From contig CP070793.1 in NCBI GenBank assembly GCA_020346965.1, positions 1,342,446-1,351,769 on the forward strand: a DNA stretch of 9,324 nt. Direction: 5' to 3'. The notes under the pieces are model-generated. The model saw only the letters and a list, made by a program, of their open reading frames with translations, did not search any database and was not told the origin of the DNA. A program made the position numbers and the translations under genes. The first letter of the stretch is position 1. Each line of letters starts with the position of its first letter. The stretch comes from Chloroflexota bacterium (GTDB lineage Bacteria; Chloroflexota; Dehalococcoidia; GIF9; AB-539-J10). Below are positions 1-5,618 of this stretch, one piece after another.

Positions 1-1041
1 CATGAGCATCGCCAGTTCTCCGAAGCGGACAGAGGTTTTCTCCACAGCGTTGCTGACACGTGCGCAGTTGTTTTTGAGAGAGTGGAGCTTCAACAATTAC
101 TGGCACAAGGCTACAAGGCAAGGGGAAGACGAAAAAAACCATCCGTACCACGTACTTTGCCTGCCACGTTGGAGTCATCTAGTTTCGCCCATCCCAGCGA
201 GGAGGATTTTGCCAGACTTTTGGATTTTTACTGTATTGAATGGCTTTATGAGCCTCGTTCCTTTCCGCTTAAATGGAAAGGCGACAAAATAGCAGAGATG
301 TTTACTCCTGATTTTTATCTGCCCGAATTAGACCTGTATGTTGAACTCACTACATTAAAGCAGAATCTACTAACCGAGAAGAATCGCAAGCTGCGCCAGC
401 TCAGAGAACTTTACCCCGAAGTCAATATCAGGCTTCTAAATAAAAACGATTTTCTCAAGTTGTTAGCCAAATACGGTTATGGACCTCTAGGCGAAGCCAA
501 AGTAGAGGGGGTCGATCGAGTCCTATATAGCAATACCAAAATTCAACGAAGGATAAGAACTCTAGCCAGACATATTTCACGCGATTACACTGGTCAGCGA
601 TTAGTGTTAATAGGTATCCTAAAGGGCGTTGTTTGCTTTATGGCTGATCTAATGCAGCACCTTTCCCTTCCCGTTACTCTGGACTTCATGGCTATCTCAT
701 ACTATGGTAGTGATGGGCAGGTAGTCAAGATAACCAGAGACCTCGATAGCAGCATAACTGGGCAGCACGTACTGATGGTTGAAGATATCGTAGATACCGG
801 CATGACCCTGAATTATATCCTCAGTCACCTTGCTGCCCACAATCCCGCTAGCCTTCGCGTTTGTACTCTGCTCGATAAGAGAGCACGTCGATTGGTAAAT
901 GTTCCTCTTGATTACGTAGGCTTTGAAGTCCCTGATGAGTTCGTAGTGGGTTATGGATTAGACTACAAGGGTGAATACCGCAACTTGCCCTTTATTGGCA
1001 TCCTTCACCCCGAGTTAATCAAAGGTGGAAGCCCAACCTAA
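1..1041 (+). CDS. GAF-tail / PD-(D/E)XK-like / hypoxanthine phosphoribosyltransferase fusion, 5' end outside window
   Basis: Frame 1 is open from base 1 to the TAA at 1039-1041 (346 codons visible), so the true start probably lies upstream. The first GTG (82) has no good ribosome site. Codons 1-40 contain FSEADRGFLHSVAD and ERVELQQLL, the pattern of the last helix of a GAF domain. After a basic linker (RGRRKKPSVP, about 41-50), residues about 65-160 look like a PD-(D/E)XK fold: WLYEP, then FTPDFYLP (PD at 103-104) and YVELTT (E115), followed by a Lys/Arg-rich helix. Residues about 175-346 are a full HPRT: GILKGV loop (K208), the PRPP-binding motif EDIVDTGMT (261-269) and the purine-binding C-terminus (DYVGFEVPDEFVVGYG). 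HPRT converts hypoxanthine or guanine plus PRPP to IMP or GMP in the cytoplasm. HPRT identity is secure. The nuclease-like domain is a fold-level guess, and GAF rests on one helix. Confidence 0.85.
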   Translation, partial: HEHRQFSEADRGFLHSVADTCAVVFERVELQQLLAQGYKARGRRKKPSVPRTLPATLESSSFAHPSEEDFARLLDFYCIEWLYEPRSFPLKWKGDKIAEMFTPDFYLPELDLYVELTTLKQNLLTEKNRKLRQLRELYPEVNIRLLNKNDFLKLLAKYGYGPLGEAKVEGVDRVLYSNTKIQRRIRTLARHISRDYTGQRLVLIGILKGVVCFMADLMQHLSLPVTLDFMAISYYGSDGQVVKITRDLDSSITGQHVLMVEDIVDTGMTLNYILSHLAAHNPASLRVCTLLDKRARRLVNVPLDYVGFEVPDEFVVGYGLDYKGEYRNLPFIGILHPELIKGGSPT

Positions 1042-1070
1042 GATTAGCTCTCTTATCCTGTAACTGAGTC

Positions 1071-1096
1071 TATCACCGAATGAAAATTCGGAGATA
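1071..1096. terminator. hairpin between hprt and the structured RNA, possibly a two-way transcript end
   Basis: TATC-A-CCGAAT, loop GAAA, ATTCGG-A-GATA: ten base pairs with one mismatch, 29 nt after the hprt stop. On the plus strand the loop is a GNRA tetraloop; on the minus strand it is TTTC. Neither side has a T-run, so a classical intrinsic terminator is not shown. A 3' stability hairpin or processing signal for either transcript is equally possible. Confidence 0.4.
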
Positions 1097-1102
1097 ATAA
1101 AT

Positions 1103-1258
1103 GCCCCAAGTAACCTAACGTCCCTTGGCTTCCCACCCACCTTCCTTTCTGCTTCCACCTACCTTGCACCGGGCCTTTTACCTCCCGGCGCTTTTCAGCT
1201 TCCGCTTACTTAGTGGTCGGCTCCACACTCGCCAGGATTCTGTTCAATTGCTTGGGGC
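1103..1258 (-). ncRNA. structured small RNA, about 156 nt, rod-like with paired ends (6S-like shape; class unknown)
   Basis: Read on the minus strand, GCCCCAAG (1258-1251) pairs perfectly with CTTGGGGC (1110-1103), joining the two ends. After a C/A mismatch the next helix is AAUUGAAC with GUUAGGUU (one G/A mismatch, two U-G wobbles). Then CCUGGC pairs with GCCAAGG (one bulged A). An apical hairpin, GCGCCGGG with CCCGGUGC (1191-1184 and 1173-1166), is fully paired through a G-U wobble. These wobbles become A/C mismatches on the plus strand, so the minus strand is the RNA strand. The 3' half of the interior is purine-rich (about 1164-1129). A near-consensus promoter is positioned to start at G1258, and no gene follows on the same strand, so this is not a leader. 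The long irregular rod with joined ends resembles 6S RNA, but I recognise no diagnostic sequence. SRP, tmRNA and RNase P signatures are absent. Confidence 0.65.
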
Positions 1259-1264
1259 TTATTA

Positions 1265-1293
1265 ATAGTATCACGCCCCTGAAATATTGTCAA
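1265..1293 (-). promoter_or_regulatory. extended -10 sigma70-type promoter of the structured RNA
   Basis: On the minus strand: -35 TTGACA (1293-1288, perfect), 17-nt spacer, TG at 1273-1272 one base before -10 TACTAT (1270-1265). The expected start is six bases further on, at G1258, exactly the first base of the terminal helix. This is the strongest promoter match in the window and is far from any start codon on that strand. Confidence 0.7.
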
Positions 1294-1413
1294 GAGATTG
1301 AGAGAAATTCTCAAAAGCACATATCACAATCGTAGACATCGAATGTAAGCATAAATTCCCATTCGGCAGTCACAGTAGAAAGAGTTCTCAATCACACACT
1401 CGTTATCTCTGTC

Positions 1414-1433
1414 AAAAAATACTCATAATGAGC
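1414..1433 (-). terminator. probable intrinsic terminator of the dehydrogenase gene
   Basis: On the minus strand, GCTCA-TTA-TGAGT (1433-1421), one base, then six T (1419-1414), 57 nt past the dehydrogenase stop. The stem is short (five pairs including one G-T), but the T-run is good. An alternative fold pairs CATAA with TTATG over the same bases. Confidence 0.5.
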
Positions 1434-1490
1434 GTTATGAATTCTCGCTTTTTACCTTGGTAAAGCCATCTCAGTTATAAAAGAATCTCT

Positions 1491-2540
1491 TTACTTCAGG
1501 TCAACGCCCCACTTAGCTCTAAATCTCTCCTTGACCTCTGGATTAACTAAGCTGTGAGGCCATTCCCCTTGCAGGACCCTGGCTGCCTCTTCCCAGGGCT
1601 GCTTAAACAACTCTTCACGCGACTCCTCGGAATAGTAAGCAAAGTGACCGGTAATCAGCACATTATCAAACTTGAATAAGGGATTATCAGGATTAGGTGG
1701 TTCTGTATATAATACGTCCAACCCGGCACCGGCAATTAGTCCTTCCGAAAGGGCAGTGCAAAGAGCTTCTTCATCCACCAGTTCTCCCCGGGCCGTATTT
1801 ATCAAATAAGCAGTGGTCTTCATCTTTTTGAATTGTTGAAGCCCCATAATGTGCCTGGTTTCTGAAGTAAGAGCCGTATGCAGGGAGACGAAGTCCGAAT
1901 CTCTAAGTAATTGGTCGAGTCCTACCAATTCCACTCCCAATTTCTTAAACACGTCTTCAGGGATATGAGGGGAGTAGGCAATGACTCTTAAACCAAAAGC
2001 TTTGGCTTTTAGGACCAGAGTACGAGCGATATTGCCAAAACCTATAAGCCCTAACGTTTGCCCTGACAGCCGATGTAACGGCTTCAAGGCGCTCAAGTAA
2101 TCTACCTGCGTACTCCATTTCCCGCTCTTAATGTCGGGAAGGAGTTGATAAAATTTCCTGGCACAGGACAGAATCAGTGCCATAGTGTGGTCTGAGACCT
2201 CCTCCAGGCAGTAATAGGGATTATTAGCAACGCAGATACCTTTCTTTGTAGCTGCAGCTATATCCACATTGTCATAACCTATACCTGTAAGGGCAATCAG
2301 TCGGCATTTATTCAGATTTTCGATCACTTCGAGACTGAAACCATATCCAGGCGTTATCCTTATTCCCAGTGCTAAGACAGCGTCAGCCTCAGAACAGGCG
2401 GATATAAGTTCTTCCTCGGTAGCACAAAAAGTCTTCTCCACTTCAGTCCCTAGCTTGGTTAATAATCCATCATGGGTAGGGACTATCCCAGGCACATAGA
2501 AGGTAACAACTACTTTGAAACTCAAATCCCTGTCCGCCAC
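1491..2540 (-). CDS. D-isomer-specific 2-hydroxyacid dehydrogenase (CtBP/phosphoglycerate dehydrogenase superfamily)
   Basis: A 349-residue cytoplasmic NAD(P)-dependent dehydrogenase that interconverts a 2-keto acid and a D-2-hydroxy acid; the substrate cannot be read from sequence. Split catalytic domain (about 1-115 and 305-349) around a Rossmann domain with GFGNIA (167-172). The catalytic triad is present: R251 (NTARGELVDE), E280 (TEPPNPDNP) and H299 (ITGHFAYYSEES). The Pro normally before the His is Gly298. After the second strand the usual Asp is Ser190 (AYSPHIP), so NAD preference is not assured. The YYSEES stretch after the His resembles CtBP-type members. The start is GTG at 2540 with a weak ribosome site; no ATG exists in the first 100 codons, and TTG at codon 6 is an alternative. 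It is divergent from the TIGR04076-like gene and appears monocistronic. Confidence 0.88.
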   Translation of the reverse strand: MADRDLSFKVVVTFYVPGIVPTHDGLLTKLGTEVEKTFCATEEELISACSEADAVLALGIRITPGYGFSLEVIENLNKCRLIALTGIGYDNVDIAAATKKGICVANNPYYCLEEVSDHTMALILSCARKFYQLLPDIKSGKWSTQVDYLSALKPLHRLSGQTLGLIGFGNIARTLVLKAKAFGLRVIAYSPHIPEDVFKKLGVELVGLDQLLRDSDFVSLHTALTSETRHIMGLQQFKKMKTTAYLINTARGELVDEEALCTALSEGLIAGAGLDVLYTEPPNPDNPLFKFDNVLITGHFAYYSEESREELFKQPWEEAARVLQGEWPHSLVNPEVKERFRAKWGVDLK

Positions 2541-2581
2541 TTCTTTTCTACCAGAGCGAATCCTGTAGTCTAAGCCTTATG

Positions 2582-2611
2582 ATTATAGCATTGCCGCGTG
2601 GGTACCTTCAG
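2582..2611 (-). promoter_or_regulatory. extended -10 promoter of the dehydrogenase gene
   Basis: On the minus strand, TGC-TATAAT (2590-2582) is a perfect extended -10, with a weak -35 CTGAAG (2611-2606) at 18 nt. The expected start near 2575 gives a leader of about 35 nt. The left arm of an inverted repeat (2596-2602) lies inside the spacer. Confidence 0.6.
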
Positions 2612-2638
2612 TATAAGGCTGCTGATAGCTTTCCACGC
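2596..2638. repeat. inverted repeat GCGTGG...CCACGC over the dehydrogenase promoter
   Basis: GCGTGGG (2596-2602) pairs with TCCACGC (2632-2638): six Watson-Crick pairs plus one G-T wobble. Inside are CCTT/AAGG (2605-2608 and 2615-2618) and GCT/AGC. The left arm is within the -10/-35 spacer of the dehydrogenase promoter and the right arm is upstream of it, so it could be a two-site operator. A folded RNA on the plus strand is the alternative. Confidence 0.4.
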
Positions 2639-2659
2639 ATCTATTGAACTTGGTGAGCG

Positions 2660-2745
2660 CTCGGGCAAAACATTATTAATCAATACAGACGATAGAACTC
2701 TGGTTCAATGACTACCATAATCATTAATCACTCATTTGCCCCGAG
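2660..2745. repeat. 10-bp inverted repeat enclosing an AT-rich segment
   Basis: CTCGGGCAAA (2660-2669) matches the reverse complement of TTTGCCCCGAG (2735-2745) apart from one extra C. The 65-base interior is AT-rich and contains ATTAATCA twice and a small GAAC/GTTC hairpin. The palindrome GAGCGCTC (2655-2662) overlaps the left arm. It lies in the spacer between two divergent genes; whether it works as DNA or RNA is unknown. Confidence 0.4.
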
Positions 2746-2762
2746 TCGAACCATAATATACT
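2736..2762 (+). promoter_or_regulatory. candidate promoter of the TIGR04076-like gene
   Basis: TTGCCC (2736-2741), 15-nt spacer, TATACT (2757-2762). The -10 matches five of six bases; the -35 is weak and the spacing short. The -35 falls in the right arm of the 2660-2745 inverted repeat. The implied leader is about 70 nt. Confidence 0.3.
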
Positions 2763-2837
2763 ATATATTCAGCTTGAGCTAAGCAGAAACGGAGGTAAGA
2801 GGCTTTAATTCAAGTTGCAGTGAAATAGGAGGTTGAA

Positions 2838-3095
2838 ATGTATGACGTAATAGCTAAGGTAATATCCCAGGAGGGGACTTGCGAAGCTCAACACAAGGTG
2901 GGCGATGAATTTGCCATTGGGCAACAGACTCCGCCCAATCTTTGCTCATGGGCTTTCTGCTCCCTTTTTCCTTTTGCTCAGGTCCTGCAGTTCGGCGGTT
3001 CGTTTCCCTGGGAACAAGACCCTAACAAGACTACGGTTGCGTGTCCCGACCCATCAAACCCCGTTGTGTTTGAACTAAGACGCATCTCGTCTTAA
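2838..3095 (+). CDS. TIGR04076-family small protein of unknown function
   Basis: An 85-residue protein. The N-terminal MYDVIAKVISQEGTC, the HKVGDEF segment, the central GGSFPWEQDP and the C-terminal ACPDP followed by a short strand are the pattern I associate with the TIGR04076 family, common in anaerobes and without an established function. Family assignment is from memory of this pattern. Cys15, His19, Cys36 and Cys69 sit in the conserved blocks and could form a metal site (inference); Cys41 is an extra cysteine. No signal peptide or membrane helix, so it is probably cytoplasmic. The ATG has a strong ribosome site AGGAGGT (2827-2833) four bases upstream, making the start firm. It is transcribed away from the dehydrogenase gene and towards the zinc-ribbon gene, so it seems to stand alone. 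Confidence 0.8.
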   Translation: MYDVIAKVISQEGTCEAQHKVGDEFAIGQQTPPNLCSWAFCSLFPFAQVLQFGGSFPWEQDPNKTTVACPDPSNPVVFELRRISS

Positions 3096-3204
3096 CGATC
3101 TAATCACGATGCCAAGTAGCTCAAGATAATTAAACCCGAGGGGATTTGCCCAAAGATCTTCTAGATTCAGCTGTCGATATTGATAATGTAACTTCAGAAT
3201 AGTC

Positions 3205-3537
3205 TCACTGTCTGAGTCGTCTCTTTAAAACCCTGGCTGTGTGTTCATGGCGATCAGCCGATGCATTACATCCAACGGCGAAGCAAACAAGGGCTACTCC
3301 AAAAAACCCAATAGCAGTTGACGAGGCACAAAGGATACAACCAGCCACGATTCCTGCCGTGGCAAGAACCGTTGCAGCAATAATATACAGATTTGCCCTG
3401 TGCTTCGCTTTATCGACTTTCTCCTGGACCTGTAACTGTTGCCACTCTGTATCTTCCTCAAATAGACCTTCCCCGCACTTAGGACATACAGCCGTATCCT
3501 CGTCTATTCTTTCTCCACAATACGGACAGAATGGCAT
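3205..3537 (-). CDS. small zinc-ribbon protein with two membrane helices
   Basis: A 110-residue protein. The N-terminus is a short zinc ribbon, CPYC (4-7) and CPKC (18-21), with ten residues between the pairs. An acidic, Gln-rich stretch follows (27-47), then two hydrophobic segments (about 50-71 and 74-92) rich in Ala, Gly and Cys, and a basic tail (RVLKRRLRQ). The domain order predicts a two-pass membrane protein with the zinc ribbon and tail on the same side, probably cytoplasmic by the positive-inside rule. The function is not recognised; zinc-ribbon membrane proteins of this size are widespread and mostly uncharacterised. The start is firm: GGGAGGTG (3550-3543) lies five bases before the ATG, and a TATAAT sits about 35 bases upstream. 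It follows the SemiSWEET gene on the same strand after 169 bases but has its own promoter. Confidence 0.75.
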   Translation of the reverse strand: MPFCPYCGERIDEDTAVCPKCGEGLFEEDTEWQQLQVQEKVDKAKHRANLYIIAATVLATAGIVAGCILCASSTAIGFFGVALVCFAVGCNASADRHEHTARVLKRRLRQ

Positions 3538-3571
3538 AGCCGCACCTCCCAGTTTCTTTTCGGTAAATCTT

Positions 3572-3600
3572 ATTATACGATAACGTTAACCCAAAATCAC
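3572..3600 (-). promoter_or_regulatory. promoter of the zinc-ribbon gene
   Basis: On the minus strand, a perfect -10 TATAAT (3577-3572), 17-nt spacer and weak -35 GTGATT (3600-3595). The spacer contains the 8-bp palindrome TAACGTTA (3581-3588), a possible operator. The predicted leader is about 28 nt and includes the strong ribosome site. Confidence 0.55.
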
Positions 3601-3706
3601 TACCCCATGCCGATGCGTGGGCAGAAAATCATAAGAATTTTTCAAGGCTCCTTGTCGCGTATCAGCGGCAGTCTTTTTGACTATACCCAATCCCTCATCC
3701 AGAGCA

Positions 3707-3970
3707 TTATTTCTGTCTTCCGTATTTTAGCTTGGCAGACAGGAGCGTAGCTACAAGACCTGCCCCCGCTGCATTCCAGAAAATGACAGGGAATAGTTGA
3801 AATAATATACCGTAGCCCAGCCAGCAAAGCGTGCCCACAAGGAGTATGACGGTGAATGGGAGGCTTATCTCTACAGCACTCTTGAGCCTGAATATCTTAA
3901 TTACCTGTGGCACTAAAGACACTGTCACAAGTAATCCGGCAATAAAACCAAGAACTTCCTGCGACGACAA
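3707..3970 (-). CDS. SemiSWEET-type PQ-loop transporter
   Basis: An 87-residue membrane protein with three predicted helices (about 6-25, 36-56, 60-78), the size of a bacterial SemiSWEET half-transporter, which works as a dimer and typically moves sugars by facilitated diffusion. The signature SLVPQVIKIFRLKS holds the PQ motif (P21-Q22); W50 and N66 match the substrate-pocket Trp and Asn of the family. The start is TTG at 3970, preceded by AGGAG (3991-3987) and AAAGG (3986-3982, 11 nt spacing). It lies 21 bases after the ilvC stop and in the same frame as ilvC, so it is almost certainly the last gene of the ilv operon and may be translationally coupled. The substrate is unknown; the context invites a link with keto acid or amino acid metabolism, but sugar transport is the family default. 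Confidence 0.85.
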   Translation of the reverse strand: MSSQEVLGFIAGLLVTVSLVPQVIKIFRLKSAVEISLPFTVILLVGTLCWLGYGILFQLFPVIFWNAAGAGLVATLLSAKLKYGRQK

Positions 3971-3991
3971 CTTGAGTCCAGCCTTTCTCCT
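3971..3991 (-). promoter_or_regulatory. ribosome-binding site and in-frame spacer between ilvC and the SemiSWEET gene
   Basis: The ilvC TAA is followed by seven sense codons in the same frame and then the TTG start. AGGAG abuts the ilvC stop (16 nt from TTG) and a second purine block AAAGG lies 11 nt from it. Stop-codon read-through would give an IlvC-SemiSWEET fusion; ordinary re-initiation is far likelier. Confidence 0.6.
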
Positions 3992-4984
3992 TTAGCTCTT
4001 CAGCCAGGGCATCATATCCCTGAGCTTTCTACCTACAACTTCGATGGGGTGCTCTGTGTCCATACGCCTCATGGCATTAAAGCTGGGGCGGCCAGCCTGG
4101 TTTTCCAGAATCCATTCCGTGGCAAAGCTGCCATTCTGAATCTCTGCCAGGATTTGTCCCATTTCCTCCCTGACATAATCATCAATGACCCGGGGTCCCC
4201 TCGTATAATCTCCATACTCTGCCGTATCACTTACCGAATAACGCATGTAACTCAAACCACCCTGATGTATCAAGTCAATAATAAGCTTTAACTCGTGGCA
4301 AACCTCGAAATAAGCTATCTCAGGTTGATAGCCAGCCTGTATCAATGTTTCAAAGCCAGCCTTGATCAGAGAAGAAACTCCCCCACAAAGCACAGTTTGC
4401 TCGCCAAATAGGTCGGTTTCGGTCTCTTCAGCGAAAGTTGTTTCTAAAACCCCGGCTCTAGTGCAACCGATACCCTTGGCATAAGCCAGGGCTGTATCCT
4501 TTGCCTTCCCTGAGTTATCCTGATGGATAGCCACTAATGCAGGAGGTCCTGAACCTTCGGTATAAAGCCTTCTGAGCATATGTCCTGGACATTTGGGCGC
4601 TATCATACTGACGTCGACCTCACGTGGAGGCACTATTTGAGAAAAATGGATACTAAAACCATGAGCAAATATGAGCGTCTTGCCCTTGGCCATCTCCTTC
4701 TCAACTGACTCCCGATAGATTCTTGGCTGCACAGTATCGGGCGCTAGCATAGCCATTATGTTTGCCTTCTCAGCCACTTCAGCAGCGGTAGTCACTTCGA
4801 AACCAGCTTCGTTTGCTTCTTGCCAGGCTTTAGTACCCGGCACTTCAGCAACAATGACCTTACAACCGCTGTCTCGTAGGTTCTGGGCATGAGCATGTCC
4901 CTGACTCCCAAAACCGATAATTCCAACTGTCTTTCCCTTGAGTAAATCTAGGTTAGCATCTTTGTCATAATAAATTCTGGCCAT
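3992..4984 (-). CDS. ilvC: ketol-acid reductoisomerase, class I, probably NADH-preferring
   Basis: A 330-residue class I enzyme of usual length. It isomerises and reduces 2-acetolactate (or 2-aceto-2-hydroxybutyrate) to the 2,3-dihydroxy acid using Mg2+ and NAD(P)H. Rossmann motif [10 protein letters not shown] (24-33). Catalytic and metal residues seen: H108 (AHGFSIH), K131, D191 and E195 (ETDLFGE), E227 and E231 (FEVCHE), S252. The beta2-alphaB cofactor loop reads [10 protein letters not shown] (45-54), whereas NADPH enzymes commonly have GLRPGSKSW. Acidic E47 and loss of the Arg and both Ser (V48, T51, A53) point to NADH. C132 replaces the common Gly after the active Lys. The ATG is preceded by AGGAGG at four bases. 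It lies 52 nt after ilvN. Confidence 0.97.
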   Translation of the reverse strand: MARIYYDKDANLDLLKGKTVGIIGFGSQGHAHAQNLRDSGCKVIVAEVPGTKAWQEANEAGFEVTTAAEVAEKANIMAMLAPDTVQPRIYRESVEKEMAKGKTLIFAHGFSIHFSQIVPPREVDVSMIAPKCPGHMLRRLYTEGSGPPALVAIHQDNSGKAKDTALAYAKGIGCTRAGVLETTFAEETETDLFGEQTVLCGGVSSLIKAGFETLIQAGYQPEIAYFEVCHELKLIIDLIHQGGLSYMRYSVSDTAEYGDYTRGPRVIDDYVREEMGQILAEIQNGSFATEWILENQAGRPSFNAMRRMDTEHPIEVVGRKLRDMMPWLKS

Positions 4985-5036
4985 AGTCCCTCCTACATCT
5001 GCGTTCAGTTGCTATTTGTCAACTAGAGGCAGTCAT

Positions 5037-5528
5037 TCAAGAACCACTGCCGCGAGTTAAAGCTATCCTACCAGTTCGTGAAACCTCCTTAATACCAAAA
5101 TCACGAAGGAGTCCAAGCAGAGAATTCACCTTTTCCTCATCACCAGTCACCTCTACGGTTAGTGAGCCCGGAGCAACATCAACTATGTTAGCCCGAAAAA
5201 TATCAACGATTTGCATAATCTCGCTTCTTGTCGAGGCACTTGCCTTCACTTTGATCAAGGCTAATTCCCTGGTCACCATATGTTCTTCAGTTATATCCGA
5301 GACCTTAACTACGTTGATTAGCTTCTCCAGCTGCTTTCTTACTTGCTCCAACTGGGCTGAATCACCGACAACGACGGCGGTCATGCGAGATAAGCCTGGC
5401 TGTTCGCTACTACCCACAGCAAGACTTTGAATATTAAAGGCACGCCGTCGGAATAAACTAGCTATTCGATTAAGCACCCCCGGTTTGTCCTCCACCAAAG
5501 CTACCAGAGTATGTTTTGTATTTATCAA
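5037..5528 (-). CDS. ilvN: acetolactate synthase small (regulatory) subunit
   Basis: A 163-residue protein, the length of E. coli IlvH. It binds the IlvB catalytic subunit, stimulates it and carries the valine feedback site. N-terminal ACT domain (about 5-80): VEDKPGVLNRIASLF, FNIQSL, LSRMTAVV; G17 and N32 match the valine-site Gly and Asn known from IlvH mutants. The Gly usually before FNI is Ala30. The C-terminal regulatory domain runs from about 88 (ELALIKVKA) to SRTGRIALTRG. Feedback sensitivity is likely retained (inference). The start is TTG at 5528, preceded by a run of five G; in-frame stops upstream leave no ATG or GTG alternative. It follows ilvB after 90 nt. The name ilvH would be equally valid. 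Confidence 0.95.
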   Translation of the reverse strand: MINTKHTLVALVEDKPGVLNRIASLFRRRAFNIQSLAVGSSEQPGLSRMTAVVVGDSAQLEQVRKQLEKLINVVKVSDITEEHMVTRELALIKVKASASTRSEIMQIVDIFRANIVDVAPGSLTVEVTGDEEKVNSLLGLLRDFGIKEVSRTGRIALTRGSGS

Positions 5529-5569
5529 TTCGCCCCCAATAAATAGGTCTAAATCCTAATCTCTAAACT

Positions 5570-5590
5570 AAAAAACCTCTTCTTCTGGTT
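5570..5590 (-). terminator. weak terminator-like hairpin between ilvB and ilvN
   Basis: On the minus strand, AACC (5590-5587), nine-base loop, GGTT (5577-5574), overlapping six T (5575-5570). Four pairs are too few for an efficient terminator, but it could lower ilvN-ilvC expression relative to ilvB, or be chance. Confidence 0.2.
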
Positions 5591-5618
5591 ATTAGAATTT
5601 CACAATTGATTCTTGAAA

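Larger units (their letters stand above)
1042..1490. other. 449-base gap without a protein gene
   Basis: The gap between the HPRT fusion (plus) and the dehydrogenase (minus), whose 3' ends face each other. From left to right it holds a 10-bp hairpin (1071-1096), a minus-strand structured RNA (1103-1258) with its promoter (1265-1293), a 6-bp hairpin TTGAGA/TCTCAA (1298-1314), a terminator for the dehydrogenase (1414-1433) and a near-palindrome TTTACCTTGGTAAA (1451-1464). Nothing recognisable was seen between 1315 and 1413. Confidence 0.7.

Noticed and set aside
82..84. GTG as the start of the HPRT fusion
   Set aside because: The frame is open upstream to the window edge, the upstream codons continue a GAF-like helix, and there is no ribosome site.
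2..292. 96-codon plus-strand reading frame overlapping the HPRT fusion
   Set aside because: Out of frame with the recognised protein, composition not protein-like, no ribosome site visible.
1129..1165. SRP RNA, from GGAAGCAG and GCCAAGG
   Set aside because: The CAGGUC...GGAA...AGCAGCC core of domain IV is not present in the right order.
1166..1195. Hairpin GCACCGGG/CCCGGCGC plus TTTT as an intrinsic terminator of hprt on the plus strand
   Set aside because: The stem has an A/C mismatch on the plus strand but is fully paired (G-U) on the minus strand, and it forms the tip of the nested minus-strand RNA fold. Only four T follow, and it is 125 bases past the hprt stop.
1298..1314. TTGAGA/TCTCAA hairpin as a terminator
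   Set aside because: No T-run on either strand; it sits directly upstream of the RNA promoter and could at most be a regulator site.
2590..2610. T-box element near GCCGCGTGGGTACC
   Set aside because: The GGTGGTACCGCG box is not present on either strand, there is no terminator stem, and neither neighbour is an obvious aminoacyl-tRNA or amino acid gene.
3239..3583. 114-codon plus-strand frame antisense to the zinc-ribbon gene
   Set aside because: The minus frame has a clear zinc ribbon, membrane helices, a strong ribosome site and a TATAAT promoter; the plus frame is its shadow.
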